Shown: one piece after another, positions 11,301 to 22,240 of the stretch | Position numbering within the stretch: position 1 is the first letter of the stretch | How the letters are laid out: every line of letters begins with the position of its first letter | Assembly (NCBI GenBank): GCA_942159475.1 | Contig: OW804095.1 | Coordinates: 63,764,773 to 63,828,772, forward strand | Source of the DNA: Sthenelais limicola | Taxonomy: Eukaryota > Annelida > Polychaeta > Phyllodocida > Sigalionidae | Direction of reading: 5' to 3' | Length of the DNA stretch: 64,000 nt | Made by a program: the position numbers and the translations under genes | The notes under the pieces: model-generated | The model's database searches: none | What the model was told of the DNA's origin: nothing | What the model saw: the letters and a program-made list of their open reading frames with translations, nothing else

Positions 11301-13305
11301 CGCTTCCACAGACTGCGTTCTTATCGGTGCCATTTGAGCTCTCTCGTGCTTCTTTCTTCACATCACTTGAGGGTGACTGCTCCATGTGAAGGCACGTAGG
11401 ATGTCCTTTCTGGCACTTGCTGCAGGTTTTTCGACTTGTACAGTTCTTTGACATGTGGCCTGTTTGGAGGCATCCAAAGCATAGGCCGTTCCTTTTAACG
11501 AACTCAGACTTTTCCTTACCAGGAAGCGCATAGAAGGTTCTGCAGTTTGCTAGATCGTGGTTGTTCCGCTTGCAATAAAGGCAGTGCACTGATTCACTTT
11601 GCTGTCCCTCAGTTGCAAGTGTCCTGGCTGTAGGACTTCTTTTCTTGTCACTAGATGCCACCTTATCGTTCGCTTTCACTTCTTTCTCGGCCTTCCCTCT
11701 TAGTGATCCTAAGGATGTGACAGGGTCACAGGCTATACTTGCTTCTCCAGCGATGAATTGAGAAAATTCATCGAAAGTTGGATACCTGTTGTGGGACTGT
11801 TTTGTTTTTGAGGCTATGCGACTCCAGCGGGTGACTATCCAGTCTGGTAACTTCTGCAGGAGCTTTCTGTTTTCCCTGGGGTCATTGAGGACCTCAAGTC
11901 CTGTCATCTCCATCATGGCAGCATTGCACTGATTGAGGAAATCCGAGAATCGTCTCAGATCTTGGCCGTCCTTTCCTTGTATCTTGGGCCATGCCTCTAG
12001 TTTGTCACGGAAGGCTTCAGTGACAGAGAATGGGTTGCCATAACGCTCCTCGAGGACAGCCTTGGCATTTTCGTATACACCTTCGCCTTTCAAGAGAAAG
12101 TATCCACTTACTGCGTCTCTCGCAGGTCCGCTCAGGTAGCGCTTTAAATAGTGGATCTTATCCACCTGAGGGATTCCTTTATCCTCGATGAGGGTCTTGA
12201 AGGCGATGCTCCAGTCATGGTACAACAGTGGATCACCGTTGAAGACTGAAGGTTCGGGTACGGGTAGGCGACTCAGAGCTACCGATGAGCTGAATGCCTC
12301 CACCAAGGCTGCCATGTCTGTAGATGCGGGCAAAGGTGTGTTACGAGGCGGTTTGCTCTGGTTGCTTGACGACCTTTCCGTCTTGATGAAGAGGCGTGAT
12401 CCTTTACTTTCACGATCCACCTCATCTTGATAGACCTTGAGTTTCGCTTCTTCTATGCGTAGAAGTTTCTCGATCCGATGTTGTTCCAACTCCTGTTTCT
12501 TTTTAGCCATCGTGGCTTCAACGTCGGCACGTCTCTTTAGTTCCTCCAACTCTAGGCGTTTGAGTTCCTCTTCTTTGAGAGCTGATTCTCTCTGAGCTTC
12601 AAGCTCAGCCTTGCAGGCCGCTGTATTGGCTTGTGCCTCTCTAAGGCGTGATGCACTGGAGCTGTGTGTTCTCTGAGAGGATGCTTCAGAGGATCTATGT
12701 GAAGATCTATGAGAGTACCGATGAGAGGACCGATGAGAGGACCGATGAGAAGACTTGGAGCTGGCTTTAGAGCGTTTGGAAGAATGTACAGACCCTGGGT
12801 TTTGGATTACATCCACTCGGACCTTTACTGTATTCAGAATCAGATCAGAGTCTGCTGTGATTCTGTCCAGACTCTGTCGGATCTCATGATCAGGAGCTTC
12901 TGTGGAAATGGATTTCAGCTCCTCATACACAAGTTCGATTCTGTCTGACTCACCTTGGAGACGCTCTTCTATTTTGCCAAGTGCCTCCTGTGTGCAGAAT
13001 CCCTTTAGCTCTTCTTCTGCTTCATTGGTGGCCTTGGCAAACGTGCCATGTAGCTTCCAATAAGCTTTGGTGAGTTCTTGCATTTTGTTCTTTTTTGCCT
13101 TTTCTGTAAGGTTGCGTTGGCGTTCCCCTCGGCGTGTGTTGTCTGTGGATGAATCATTGATAGCAGATGGTGGTTTGTCATCACCTCCATGTTCTGGTAC
13201 TTCGTCTTCTTCTTTCTGTACCCTTTCTTCGTTCTTGTGTTCGTCCTCACCCTCTTTCTTTTCTTCGTCAGTGGGACCTATTCTTGATGAATCGGGGATG
13301 CTCAT
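8356..13305 (-). CDS. BEL/Pao gag-protease-reverse transcriptase-RNase H polyprotein
   Basis: The 1649-residue frame has a charged coiled-coil N-terminus with a short SSHR repeat (about 184-207). A DUF1759-type gag region (about 345-530) follows. Next are Cys/His knuckles at about 575-640 (CLYCKRNNHDLANC, CFGCLQTGHMSKNC, then CSKC). A retropepsin-like DUF1758 segment has LLDTQSDTTFI near 701-710, with Gln where many proteases have Gly. The reverse transcriptase has D1071 (MCDIEKMFHQF) and YVDD at 1146-1149. A Pao-type A17/RNase H region begins near HHFSDAST. The frame stops at 8356, just after the His part of the integrase zinc-binding domain, so it is prematurely closed or shifted relative to the integrase frame. 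The codons are intact elsewhere, in line with a young insertion. Confidence 0.93.
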   Translation of the reverse strand: MSIPDSSRIGPTDEEKKEGEDEHKNEERVQKEEDEVPEHGGDDKPPSAINDSSTDNTRRGERQRNLTEKAKKNKMQELTKAYWKLHGTFAKATNEAEEELKGFCTQEALGKIEERLQGESDRIELVYEELKSISTEAPDHEIRQSLDRITADSDLILNTVKVRVDVIQNPGSVHSSKRSKASSKSSHRSSHRSSHRYSHRSSHRSSEASSQRTHSSSASRLREAQANTAACKAELEAQRESALKEEELKRLELEELKRRADVEATMAKKKQELEQHRIEKLLRIEEAKLKVYQDEVDRESKGSRLFIKTERSSSNQSKPPRNTPLPASTDMAALVEAFSSSVALSRLPVPEPSVFNGDPLLYHDWSIAFKTLIEDKGIPQVDKIHYLKRYLSGPARDAVSGYFLLKGEGVYENAKAVLEERYGNPFSVTEAFRDKLEAWPKIQGKDGQDLRRFSDFLNQCNAAMMEMTGLEVLNDPRENRKLLQKLPDWIVTRWSRIASKTKQSHNRYPTFDEFSQFIAGEASIACDPVTSLGSLRGKAEKEVKANDKVASSDKKRSPTARTLATEGQQSESVHCLYCKRNNHDLANCRTFYALPGKEKSEFVKRNGLCFGCLQTGHMSKNCTSRKTCSKCQKGHPTCLHMEQSPSSDVKKEARESSNGTDKNAVCGSVSQGKVSMSSMIVPVWISSRSNPHDEHLVYALLDTQSDTTFILDETADVLKTKSEPARLKLSTMSAQGDIISCKRLQGLQVRGYHSQVMIPLPPTYTRGFIPTDRSHIPTAETASRWPHLQRIAKKMPTMQDCEVGLLIGYNCPTALTPKCFIAGEGNQPFAIETELGWSVIGGIDPHEESGDAIGSTHRILVKQIQEELQARKNPDSGAYHSKVCFTQRTTVKEILAPSTITGILETDFQDISKKGDKTMSQDDILFLQKMQEGIKQDVDRHYVMPLPFKEAPNLPNNREVVLRRFRHLQRRLNTNNKYSDDYHAFMKEIIGRGDAERVPPNETSKKTVWYIPHHGVYHPKKPEKIRVVFDCSSRYQGKSLNDHLLQGPDLTNGLIGVLIRFRQEPVAIMCDIEKMFHQFKVVKKDQDYLRFIWFGEDSTIVDYRMKVHLFGATSSPGCANYGLKKIAEDNEEEYPAAAKFIRENFYVDDGLISVDTEENAKKLVHEATSMCAKGNLRLHKFVSTSREVMRAIPSSECAKEVKDIDLLFDDLPIERALGIQWCVESDSFQFRLTLKDQPLTRRGILSTIASIYDPLGFLAPFLLTGKQVLQLMCKEGVDWDEPLSEDLRPRWERWRSELPALAIIKIPRCFKPTKFRHPEVIELHHFSDASTTGYGQCSYLRVVNEDKQVHCSLIMAKSRVSPLKVTTIPRLELQAAVVSAMVSNVLKQELEYKDVKNYFWTDSKVVLGYIRNDARRFHVFVANRVQKIRDASHPDQWSYVSTEDNPADHASRGLDPLEMTSSNWFTGPSFLWENQIIRNDEGVTELNQEDPEVKLACAHATGSKEVKTMLHRIERFSDWNRAVKSIALLRQFLAKRKGMEVGSKTSVEERQKAERVILQMVQEQAFSEEMNLLQSGSSLSKKSRLYKVDPFVDEEGLLRVGGRLSKSFSLDYGEKHPIILPKDGHITSLVIRHCHEQVAHQGRGITIMP

Positions 13306-13939
13306 TTTGTATAAAGGTTATGAGCTCACAGGAAGAAAGTTACCAATACCCAACAACACAGTCCACACGAAATAAAAGTACCTTATTTAGCTGGTTTACC
13401 TATTATTTCAACAATAAGCAAATATCAAAAAAACCACAATGCAATAAATACCAAGTTTAACCTGTAACTAGACCTTTAGTTATACGATTGTTGTACAAAA
13501 AACAAATCAATTAAAAGATATCAAACCAAATAAGTTTCTTATAAACTTATAACTCAAATTTGACTTTAAAATTGAATGTTACTTGACTTGAAGAAACTTA
13601 AAACTGGGTTGTGTCTCTGACAGTTCCTTTAAATGATCCTTATAATCATTTCACCTCCAACTTGTTTAGAAGTGTCTTACGAGTGTCTTTGGCACAGCTT
13701 CTATTCATTTAGTCTCTATCAAACCTCAACTTGTACAGCACTTATCAGGAATTCTTGTGGAATCAATGATGTGGTGTCTTGACTTGTTCTTGTTCTTGGA
13801 ACCCTGAAGATATCAGCTGTTTCTTAGATGTCGTCCCATGTCTTCTTCTTTGAGTCTCTGAAGATATCAGCTGTTTCTTAGATTTCGTCCTTCTGGGTTC
13901 TAGCTTCACTGGCTCTCATCTTTGAAGCCAAGTTTTCAC
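13306..13939 (-). other. BEL element 5' leader with candidate primer-binding site
   Basis: This is the untranslated leader between the 5' LTR and the gag start. Nine bases inside the LTR the minus strand reads TGGCTTCAAAGATGAG. Its TGG start would pair with a tRNA CCA end; the tRNA cannot be named. A segment GAAGATATCAGCTGTTTCTT occurs twice, 54 bp apart (near 13806 and 13860). Confidence 0.55.
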
Positions 13940-14941
13940 TGTACCCGGATCCCATATGACTTGAGAGCAACGACGTTCTTGATTAAAATACTGATGTTTA
14001 TTGATGCACAAAATTACACCCTAGTGACACCGTGAAAACTGTAAATAACAAATGACATAGAATACAGTTTCACCTAACTTTAAGGATGTACAAATTCATA
14101 TAATAACAAGATCTTATAGACAAACACTTCTTTTGATCATAGCTCATAAGGCACATTAAGTAATAATAGAAAAATACAATATGAGATTCCTATTCTTATA
14201 TAAGAGAGCAATACAGATTCCCTTTTCTAGCACCATAAAAAGTTAGAGTAATACAATGATAATACACAGTAATGGTAGAGGTGCACAGAACCCTATAGGC
14301 ACTGCTATAGGATAACTTATTCCCTATAGGCTAACATGTGCTTAGCACCTACAGGCAGCATGGCCTGACTTGCCTCATAAACTTTAGTCAATTACATAGT
14401 ACATAGCACCATATTCATAGTATAAACCTTACAGGAACAATCTTGTATACTTCATAAATGAACACATACCTTGTTGCATCATATATAGGACCAGGTTGGT
14501 CTTATTTCTTTGAGTTTCTTTGCTTTGAATCTTGGTTCTTGTGGCATAGGTTAAGCCATCTTTAAGTCCTGCTCACATTTCTTGATATCATTACACTAGT
14601 GTGTTTACATAGCACAAATACAACATAGTTTCAGTAGAAAACCCTTTTGCATGTTAAGCAGCATAACAACAATACAGTACATAGTAATAATTCATATTAA
14701 TAAAAACAACATAAATCATTTATGAGCAACAATGTGGGACTATGTTGTTGGGTGGAGGACTATTTTAGGGTGACTCTGGCCGTTATTTCGGCCGTTGTTG
14801 TTGTTGTTAGGGATTTGCATTTCCGCCACAAGGTGGCAGCAGTAGGCATAGCTCTGCATAGCTGGCGGCGATGTTTGCTATCCTCCACAGGTGGCAGCAC
14901 TTGTAGCGGCCATTCTATGCGTTGATTTGTAGGCATTTACA
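13940..14941 (-). repeat. BEL element 5' LTR
   Basis: This 1002-bp copy is almost identical to 6167-7167. In the minus-strand reading it is the upstream LTR and should carry the promoter. It begins TGTAAATGCC and ends CCGGGTACA. Confidence 0.95.
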
Positions 14942-14946
14942 GGACC
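14942..14946. repeat. Target-site duplication (right), GGACC
   Basis: This exactly matches 6162-6166 on the other side of the element. Confidence 0.85.
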
Positions 14947-15519
14947 AGAGGCATATTGGGGCTGGCTATGGCTTCTGCATTATCGGATGCTACCACATCC
15001 AGAGAAGCAGTAGTGCACCCCGTATCAATTACTATTGATCCGGAAAGAGTGATTGGCCCCTCTGATCCGAACTCTACCGAAAACGCGACTGATGCTTTCA
15101 ATATATATGATTTAACATTACGGTATATCAGGCCAGGGTTGGGCAACGTAACTACTATATGACTTTGTTGACGTTCTAGGCCCTATCTAAATCTAAATAT
15201 TAATAGAATAGCATTTAAAGTTGTTGTCTCCGAAACAGCTGGCCAGATCTCCGATATATTTCAGGTGCACATTGCCAAAAATGGTGCAGAGCCATTCCGC
15301 TATGTTTCATAAAAACTTTTGGAAGACATCAGGGTTACAAATGGGTTTGAAACGGGTTAAAATTGAAATTGAACACCCCTATCCAGGCCCATCGGTGCCT
15401 GAAAACAATCCCCTATCAGTGCCCCTACACCAGAAGAGGCGATTTGCATATTGGTTGGGTCTGTGTGTATATATAGGTCAGTGCCAACATCAGTTATCAT
15501 AATAGGGTTGTGCCATCGC
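14947..15519. other. Flanking sequence, no gene recognised
   Basis: Short open frames exist on both strands at about 14937-15162 and look moderately protein-like. They have no recognisable domain, no start context and no splice support. The DNA is the continuation of the sequence left of the BEL element before insertion. Confidence 0.4.
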
Positions 15520-16080
15520 TGGGGGGTGGGGGGGTCGGCAGTTGAGAGATCAGCAGGTGAGAGATCGGAGGGGGAGATGAGATCGGCAGGTGAGAGATTG
15601 GCGGGGGATGAGATCGGCGGGTGAGAGATTGGCAGGGGATGAGATCAGGTGAGAGATTGGCGGGTGAGAGATCGGCGGGGGAATGAGATTGGCGGGGGAT
15701 GAGATCGGCGGGTGAGAGATCGGCAGGGGAATGAGATTAGCAGGGGGATGAGATCGGCAGGGGATGAGATCAGCAGGTGAGAGATCGGCGGGTGAGAGAT
15801 CAGTGGGGGGATGGGATTAGCAGGCGAGAGATCGGCGGGGGGATGAGATCGGCAGGTGAAAGATCAGTGGATGAGAGATCGGCAGGGGGATTAGATCTGC
15901 GGGTGAGAGATTGGCAGGGGGTTTAAATCAGTGGGGGGGGGGGGGGGGCGGTTTGAGATCGGCGAGGGGAGGTTGAGATCGGCGAGTGGGGTTGAGATCG
16001 GTGAGGGGTGAGATTGGTGGGGGGTGAGATTAGCAGGGGGGGGGGCAGATTGGCGTTGGGGACTGAGAATGGGAGGGGGG
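15520..16080. repeat. G-rich minisatellite (GAGATCGGCRGGTGA / GGGGATGAGATCGGC variants)
   Basis: Degenerate units of roughly 16-20 bp built on GAGATCGGC, alternating GGTGA and GGGGAT linkers, run for about 560 bp. They end in long G-runs (near 15930 and 16075) and a short GT/CT microsatellite. Reading frames through it are repeat artefacts. Confidence 0.85.
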
Positions 16081-17397
16081 GGGGGGCGGAGATCAGCTGT
16101 GTCTCTCTCCCTTTGTCTCTGTCTGTGTGTGTGTGTGTCTCTCTCTCACCCTTTCTCTTTCTTTGCCTGTCTTCAGCACTCTGTACAGTGTGTGAAATTA
16201 ACTTTTTTTCTTCGCCCGCTAAGATGGCGGGTGAAATAAGAGCAGGTGAAATCAGAGATTTACCCAACCACACAGAAATTTATCCGCTCACTAATTACCT
16301 GTCAATGAAAGCGGGAGAGGAATTAACCTCTCCACGAGCATCGAAGGTCCACCCCCTTCATTAACTGATAGCCAGTCACCGCGCTTGAAACCATAAACAG
16401 ATGTGCCCCACATGGGGTTGTTTTGCGCGCACTGCATGTTTACAAGTCCAACCTCAGACACGGACGTCAACACGGCCTATACTTTAACATAGACACGTAC
16501 CATGTTTTGTCACAAATATAGCATTTTTCATTGGATTTTGAGTATTTTGGACTATTGTTTTGGGTGGTATGGACCCACCAATACCCGCTACCTTCACCAG
16601 GGCGGCTGGTTTTAAGAAACATAAAGAAACCATCAAAATAACAGATCAAACTTGTAGAAAGAGACAGATCCCTTCTAAATAAATCTTGTTATTCAGGATA
16701 CAAATGTAGGTAACTAAGATCTATCTCATCTTACATTAGCAATAATCTCTCTACATCTCCCTCAATCCCTCTTTTTAAAATTCAACTATTGATCATTTAA
16801 ATATTCCACTAAATATATTTATATTTGCTGTTAAATATGGTATTATTCATCATGGAGTATTATCTTATTCCAATTAGGGCCAAACATTCAAAGACAAACA
16901 ATTAGTATTATTACATTAAGTTAAACAGTTGTTCTTTATGTGTTCCCTTGATATCAATCTTCTAGTATTCAGTAGGTAGCCTAGCGTTTTATCTGAAAAT
17001 ATTTAACATTAATCATACCATTTTATGCAAAATAATAATAATAATACAATATGCTTGAATACTGACCCACTCAATCTCTACTATGGATGTTAATTTAGAC
17101 TGTTGATGTTAATTTAGACAATAAGTCATATGTCATGCCAGTACTGATTTAGTTATCTTACTGCCTAAACTAATCACATACCTTTCTCCAAGGTAAAAGT
17201 TTTGCCTCTTTCTCTATATCTTATGCTATCAAACATTTTTCGTTGCCCATAGGACTTAGTATATAATCATATCTTAAGTGTAGATGTCTATATGTTGTAT
17301 GTTGAGAAAATATCAGACAAATTTAGTATCTGGGTCCAAATTAAGAGCAAAACACGCCTCTATATAGGCAGTTTTAATGCTGTACAGTGGCCGTCCT
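16081..17397. other. Non-coding region with interspersed repeat fragments
   Basis: A segment at about 16264-16325 (CACACAGAAATTTA then CTAATTACCT then GAAAGCGGGAGAGG) is a diverged copy of 19463-19520. An 18-bp segment (16322-16339) recurs inverted at 17462-17479. The rest is AT-rich DNA without a recognisable gene. Confidence 0.5.
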
Positions 17398-17562
17398 GGG
17401 TTTGTTTGTCTGAGGTAGCACCGCGTGGAGTCCCGGGAGACGGTGGGCGGAGCATAGCCCCGCTCGTGGAGAGGTTAATAGCGCTCCGCCAAGCAAACGT
17501 CACAGGCAGCTACTTAATATTCATGAGCTAGCGGTACGCGCTAGGGACAGCCAAACAAACCC
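17398..17562. repeat. CpG-rich island with nested inverted repeats
   Basis: The outer arms are GGGTTTGTTTG (17398-17408) and CAAACAAACCC (17552-17562). Inner arms include GGCGGAGC and GCTCCGCC near 17450 and 17485. A related GGTTTTGTTTGGCTG occurs near 19206. The compactness, flanking TATATA (about 17361) and GC content contrast sharply with the AT-rich surroundings. It may be a MITE or SINE fragment, or a small promoter. Confidence 0.45.
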
Positions 17563-19269
17563 CACGTGGGCGCGCGTCCCTATGCTAAACCATTGCAACC
17601 AACCCTAATATACTCACACAAAACCTCCTTTTACACAATATCTTTTTGGCGTTTTGCTTTGATTTTTACAGGTTGTCGAGAAAACATGTTGAACTTTAAT
17701 CATATAGTTTTATAAAGTAAACTGCCGAGAATAATAGAGTATTTCATTGAAGAAAGATATAGGAAAATGGTGGGTGTTGCATAGCCATTGCAGTCTACAT
17801 ACAGTGGAGCCTTACTGCTAAGTAAAAGGTAACACAACTCAAATAGCCAATATCATATGAAAAATGTAATTCTGTAAGTAATATAACCATGAAATCAGTC
17901 CAGAGTCAATCAAATATAGAGCAGGTATTGGTGAAGTATGTTTTTATGGGTGAACGGAGATGGATTAGTGAATTTTGTGTAGAAGGAGCGTCAACCCGGG
18001 AACACATTTCAACAGCCTATGAATAAAGAACCAATTGCATTTGAGCATCAATATTTTAGAAAATTATATCAGGCACATATGTGATTTGAATATGCTATTA
18101 GCTATTATTTTTTTGTTGGAAAAAAGATATAATGAAGCCTTATTCAGTTTGAGGCCGTCATCACATGCATACATTTGTGCATAATTCTTACGCACACTGG
18201 TGCCAAAGATAATGAAGATAAGTATGGCAAAAGTATACATTTCCTGAAAGTGGAATTTTTATTCTTTGTAATCACAAATAAAAGGACTGCAATGATTTGT
18301 ATTGACACGGCTAACGACGGAATGAAGGAAGGGATGATTTTAGTCAATTGTACATCCCCAGGAAATCAAACCCATCTATATTACATGCGGTCGATTCCAG
18401 GAATTTAATTGCAATTTTGATGTTTTTCACTTTTTTTGTTTATGTTATATCTGTGTCAATTCCCCAGTCAAATCCGATCGTATAAACTTACAAATGGTAT
18501 GTATGTATTCCTAGGAACACGCTCCATATTTCTAAAAGAAACCATTTTGATATTATATGAATATTATTTCTACCAATTTTCTCAATCGTTGCTAGTACAC
18601 TTTTATAAATTATACTTGATAAGGCTGTAATAATCCACCTTTCAGTGAAATAATATTATTGTACCTGAATGCAGTGAATATCTATGCTTATATGAATGCC
18701 TCAGCAACTATTTGAGATTTCTATTAAATTTCAAAAACATTAAATATCCCGAAATGTCTATCTGACTTTCCCAAAATTGTATGCTTATATAATTATTCTA
18801 TCCATCAATAGATCGAGATATGACGCTTATACTTTGATATTTTGTTTTCACATGTAAAAGGAGCCCTTGTTGACGTTTCATGAGAAGTACCCATTATAGA
18901 TGCAATTTCATATTGGGGTGCTAACTCAGAGAATTTCAGCATGTCTTTAAAGTTTATACAAGGGACATGCACAGTATTGTAACTAGCTTTCTCCCCCTAT
19001 CTTCCTGGTAAGGAGCTCTTCTTTTGGTGTTATTTTATTCCGATCTACAAATGCTAGAATGTTCAAGTCACATGCTATCAGTGTTGCGGGTCCCATAGCA
19101 ACACTGATTCCCCTTTTAAAACGTTTAAATCTAAGAAATATTTACAAAACAGTACTGTGTGCTCCTCTCATCTTATAGCATTACAGTGAGCATCTCAGAC
19201 CAGCTGGTTTTGTTTGGCTGCACGAGGGGCGGGCCCTCGGTGACCAGAGGGTTGACCCGTTGACCTAGA
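17563..19269. other. AT-rich non-coding region
   Basis: No frame longer than about 80 codons is present and none is protein-like. The last 70 bp (from about 19200) become GC-rich and share a GGTTTTGTTTGGCTG motif with the 17.4 kb island. Confidence 0.5.
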
Positions 19270-19783
19270 TCTATAAATAGTTGGTTGGCGCTTCGCTATT
19301 GGAGAGGGAACGAGAGAGGGAGTGGGAGAGGTATGGTAGCTGGTTTAACTATCCCAAGCTATCCCAAGACTTGCAGATGGCAGTCCTACCTCTAAGGTAG
19401 GGTGTACACTACAACTAGGGACAGGGAGTAGGACAGAGGCACAAGACAAGGACAAGGACTGCCCACACAGAAATTTACCTCCCACTAATTACCTCACAAT
19501 GAAAGTGGGAGAGGGAGTGGGAGAGGGAATGGCAGCGGGAGTGGGACAGGGACAGGGACAGGTACAGGCAACACAACAAAAGCACAACCCACACAACAGT
19601 GACCAAAAAAAGAACCTAAACAGGGTTCTATTTTTGGTATGAATGTTAATACAGATACTAAGTTATAGAGACAACTTGAAAGAGAAAGATGGTGGGAGAG
19701 GCAACAAGGAGAGATGAGGATGTGGGCCCCACTCTCCCACTAGCAAATGATGAAATCCCGTGCGTAGCACGGGTATTTGCTAG
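19270..19783 (+). mobile_element. Candidate non-autonomous Helitron (about 514 bp)
   Basis: The 3' end has the classical Helitron layout: a hairpin CCCGTGC-GTA-GCACGGG (19757-19773), six bases, then CTAG (19780-19783) followed by T. A fitting 5' end, TCTATAAATAG, starts at 19270 and is preceded by A, as expected for insertion between A and T. The interior is a GGGA/GTGGGA-rich tract without a Rep/helicase gene. Part of it is related to 16264-16325. The 3' end is well supported; the 5' end is a best guess. Confidence 0.55.
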
Positions 19784-21624
19784 TAGGCTAATTATGAAGA
19801 TTGAAGGTCTGCTGATCATGTAGCCGGTCACGTCCTCATGACATGTAGCATCCAAAGATTTCCATGCTTGACAAGCCACACTCAGTACTTACATGAAACT
19901 CTTGCTCAGCTCTTCATCGTCCCTCATTTGCTGCTCCCAATTAGCGAGTGGCTTTGCGTCTGACATGGCTAATTTATCGGAGAAATTCAACGACACTTTA
20001 CGGATGATGTGTTGTTGTGGTCTCACCGGTCTCACGTGTCTGACATTGAAGATGGCTATATGAAAGCGCGAACTCTATTGGTCGAAATAATCCAAGACCA
20101 ATAGAAAATCGTGTTACAAGAGTTAGGTAATGACAGATTGTTTTGTAATAATATACGCACATATCAAATACATCTTTAGTCGCCACAATTAACGCGAGTT
20201 TTGATAAAGGTTAATGAAATATATTTTTGGAATGCCTGTTCTTCATATTTTGGCGAGAAATAACTCGTCATTCTCCTCCGAGTATTTACTGCGTGACCAC
20301 CAGGCCTGAGTGATCGGGTTACCCATAGACGTTTTAAGAACCCGCTCTGCGTTTCGCGCCTTGTTGACTGCCTGTCTACGCATAGAACTGTGGTGTCGTT
20401 CTACTAGCAGGACTACATTGAAGCAGCAGTGAAAATTCTTTGTTAATCCTTATTCCAACATATTCTAGGACCCATTGCGAATGATTCTGCATCCTTCTCA
20501 ATGTACTGATGAAATCACACAAAGGCTAGGGGATATAGCAATTGCTATGGCTCACCCCCACCCATTTAGCCCGAGAAATTCTAACTGGCTCCGCTATCGC
20601 TACACACACCTCCCATTATGATTAGTTAAAATAAGGGTTTATTTTCATGATAATTCCTAGGCTTTTCTTAGTTTCCTTAATGAACTATTGTACTACCACT
20701 TTTTTTTGTTTAAATCACAAGCTTTATTCATAGTAACCTGCCATCCAGAGTATAACCGCGAGGTATTGGGATTGTAGAGTTTGCTATGGTTAATCTTAGG
20801 TTATATCAACGAGACTAGATAAGAGAGGACCGGGTCCAAAGCCCTAAACTTCTAAGGCAGAATGTATACCTTATCGGGTATAATTTATCTAACCACAAGG
20901 CCCACATCAGAGTCCTCCAGTGCCACACAGCATGAAACCACAGGCCAGGCGGCAATCCTTTAGTCCCGAGCTTGTTTTCAGCCCTAAACTCCATTTTCTT
21001 AAACTCCCATAAAAGCCCCTGACCCACATAAACTTACAAGAAAAGAGGGTTACTTTGGGTCCAGGTTGTGGCCAGGTTACTTATGATATCTATATGGTAA
21101 GCATTTGGTGTGAATCCCCTATAGTCTTTAGCTTTCAGATGGTATGTTCCCCTTCTCAAAGGACTAATATGACTCGGATCTATTGAGCTGAGTATTAAGC
21201 TCTCAAATTCTCATAAATATTTGTAATTTATATAATGTTCCGATCTGGTGAAAGAATATTCATTAATTGGACATGTGTATAATAGTTTGAATTAGCAGTT
21301 CAAACTTGTCCCATCATTTTCACCAGATCGGAAGGCATGAAAATAGCAAAATTATTGGGCCTACATGCAACAGCCATTGTAAAGCAGCTGAAGATGGAGC
21401 CATGTGGAGTGACCACATCTGCCCACTTCCAAGAAAACCACACACCACTATCTGTCATTAGCCCTTAATGAGTGATAAGAATAAAAAACAAGCTCATCCT
21501 AGGTTCCCCCCATATAGGCCCCTCAGTCGGTCCTCTCTTCCCTCTAGTCTCGTTGGTTATATGAATAAAGAAAAACATTTACCGATGCACTCCCCTCCAC
21601 CCAGCCTTCCCGTTCTCTCCCCCC

Positions 21625-21656
<32 letters not shown>

Positions 21657-21704
21657 GAGGGGCGGTCTTCTATGATATGCAGGGGCGCTTGTGGCGGTAT
21701 TGGC
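19784..21704. other. Non-coding region
   Basis: It holds a somewhat CpG-richer patch at about 20270-20420 that could be a promoter, with no coding exon in sight. Long C and CA runs start near 21620. No gene is recognised. Confidence 0.45.
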
Positions 21705-22027
21705 GGCTTGTCTTGGAACTAAAATGCAGCAATGGCGATCGATTCAAATCATATTTCATGACTCGGTGGTGGTAAATGGGCTTATATCTTCTTTTCTAGA
21801 CAATATTGTTCCAGTAATCACTAGCTAATATCGTTGCTTACTTATATACGGTAGGAGTGAGAACGGAGAATAAGCTCAATAAGCATGTATTTGGTGGGCA
21901 GAGACATCTATAAAGGACGATCCTTGTACTATTGCGTTAGTTTGGGATTCCGGTACAACTGCTCTAATTCTCGTGTTTAGCCGATGGCGGCTTTTTTTAA
22001 AAAAAAGCGGTGGTCGTGGGAGAGTCC
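21705..22027. repeat. 323-bp dispersed repeat, copy 1
   Basis: It starts GGCTTGTCTTGGAACTAAAA and ends GCGGTGGTCGTGGGAGAGTC. Just before the end is a self-complementary GGCTTTTTTTAAAAAAAAGC. The ends match 22241-22563 closely while the middle has diverged, as in an old transposon family. Confidence 0.6.
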
Positions 22028-22240
22028 AGAGTATTACCGCGAGGTTAATTTGGTTGTGGTGTCTTAGGCTATGTACTTGTATTGTATTGGATTCTTTTTC
22101 TCATTTTCAATGCTTCCCACCCCCCACCCCCCCTGGCTGCCCCTCGGCCTCCCCTCCTACGCTTTTGTTTTGGTGTCTAATAATACACATGCCTCAGTGA
22201 GGCATGTGTAGCCTACCGCCAGCAGTAGTGGCGCCATAGC

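Larger units (their letters stand above)
6167..14941 (-). mobile_element. BEL/Pao LTR retrotransposon, nearly full length (8.8 kb)
   Basis: The element is bounded by two direct LTRs of about 1 kb with TGT...ACA ends and a 5-bp target duplication (GGACC). It reads on the minus strand. The order is 5' LTR (13940-14941), leader (13306-13939), gag-protease-RT-RNase H frame (8356-13305), integrase frame (7256-8251, open to about 8365), a purine-rich tract and 3' LTR (6167-7167). The protein order (DUF1759-type gag, CCHC knuckles, DUF1758-type protease, RT with YVDD, Pao-type A17 region, DDE integrase, DUF5641-type C-terminus) is diagnostic of BEL/Pao. Only about one substitution and one 1-bp indel separate the LTRs, so the insertion is recent. 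A frame break separates the two coding frames. No envelope-like frame is seen. Confidence 0.95.

Noticed and set aside
14937..15162. Protein-like short frames on both strands next to the right BEL LTR
   Set aside because: No start context, domain or splice support. Overlapping frames on both strands cannot both be coding, so I left the stretch unannotated.
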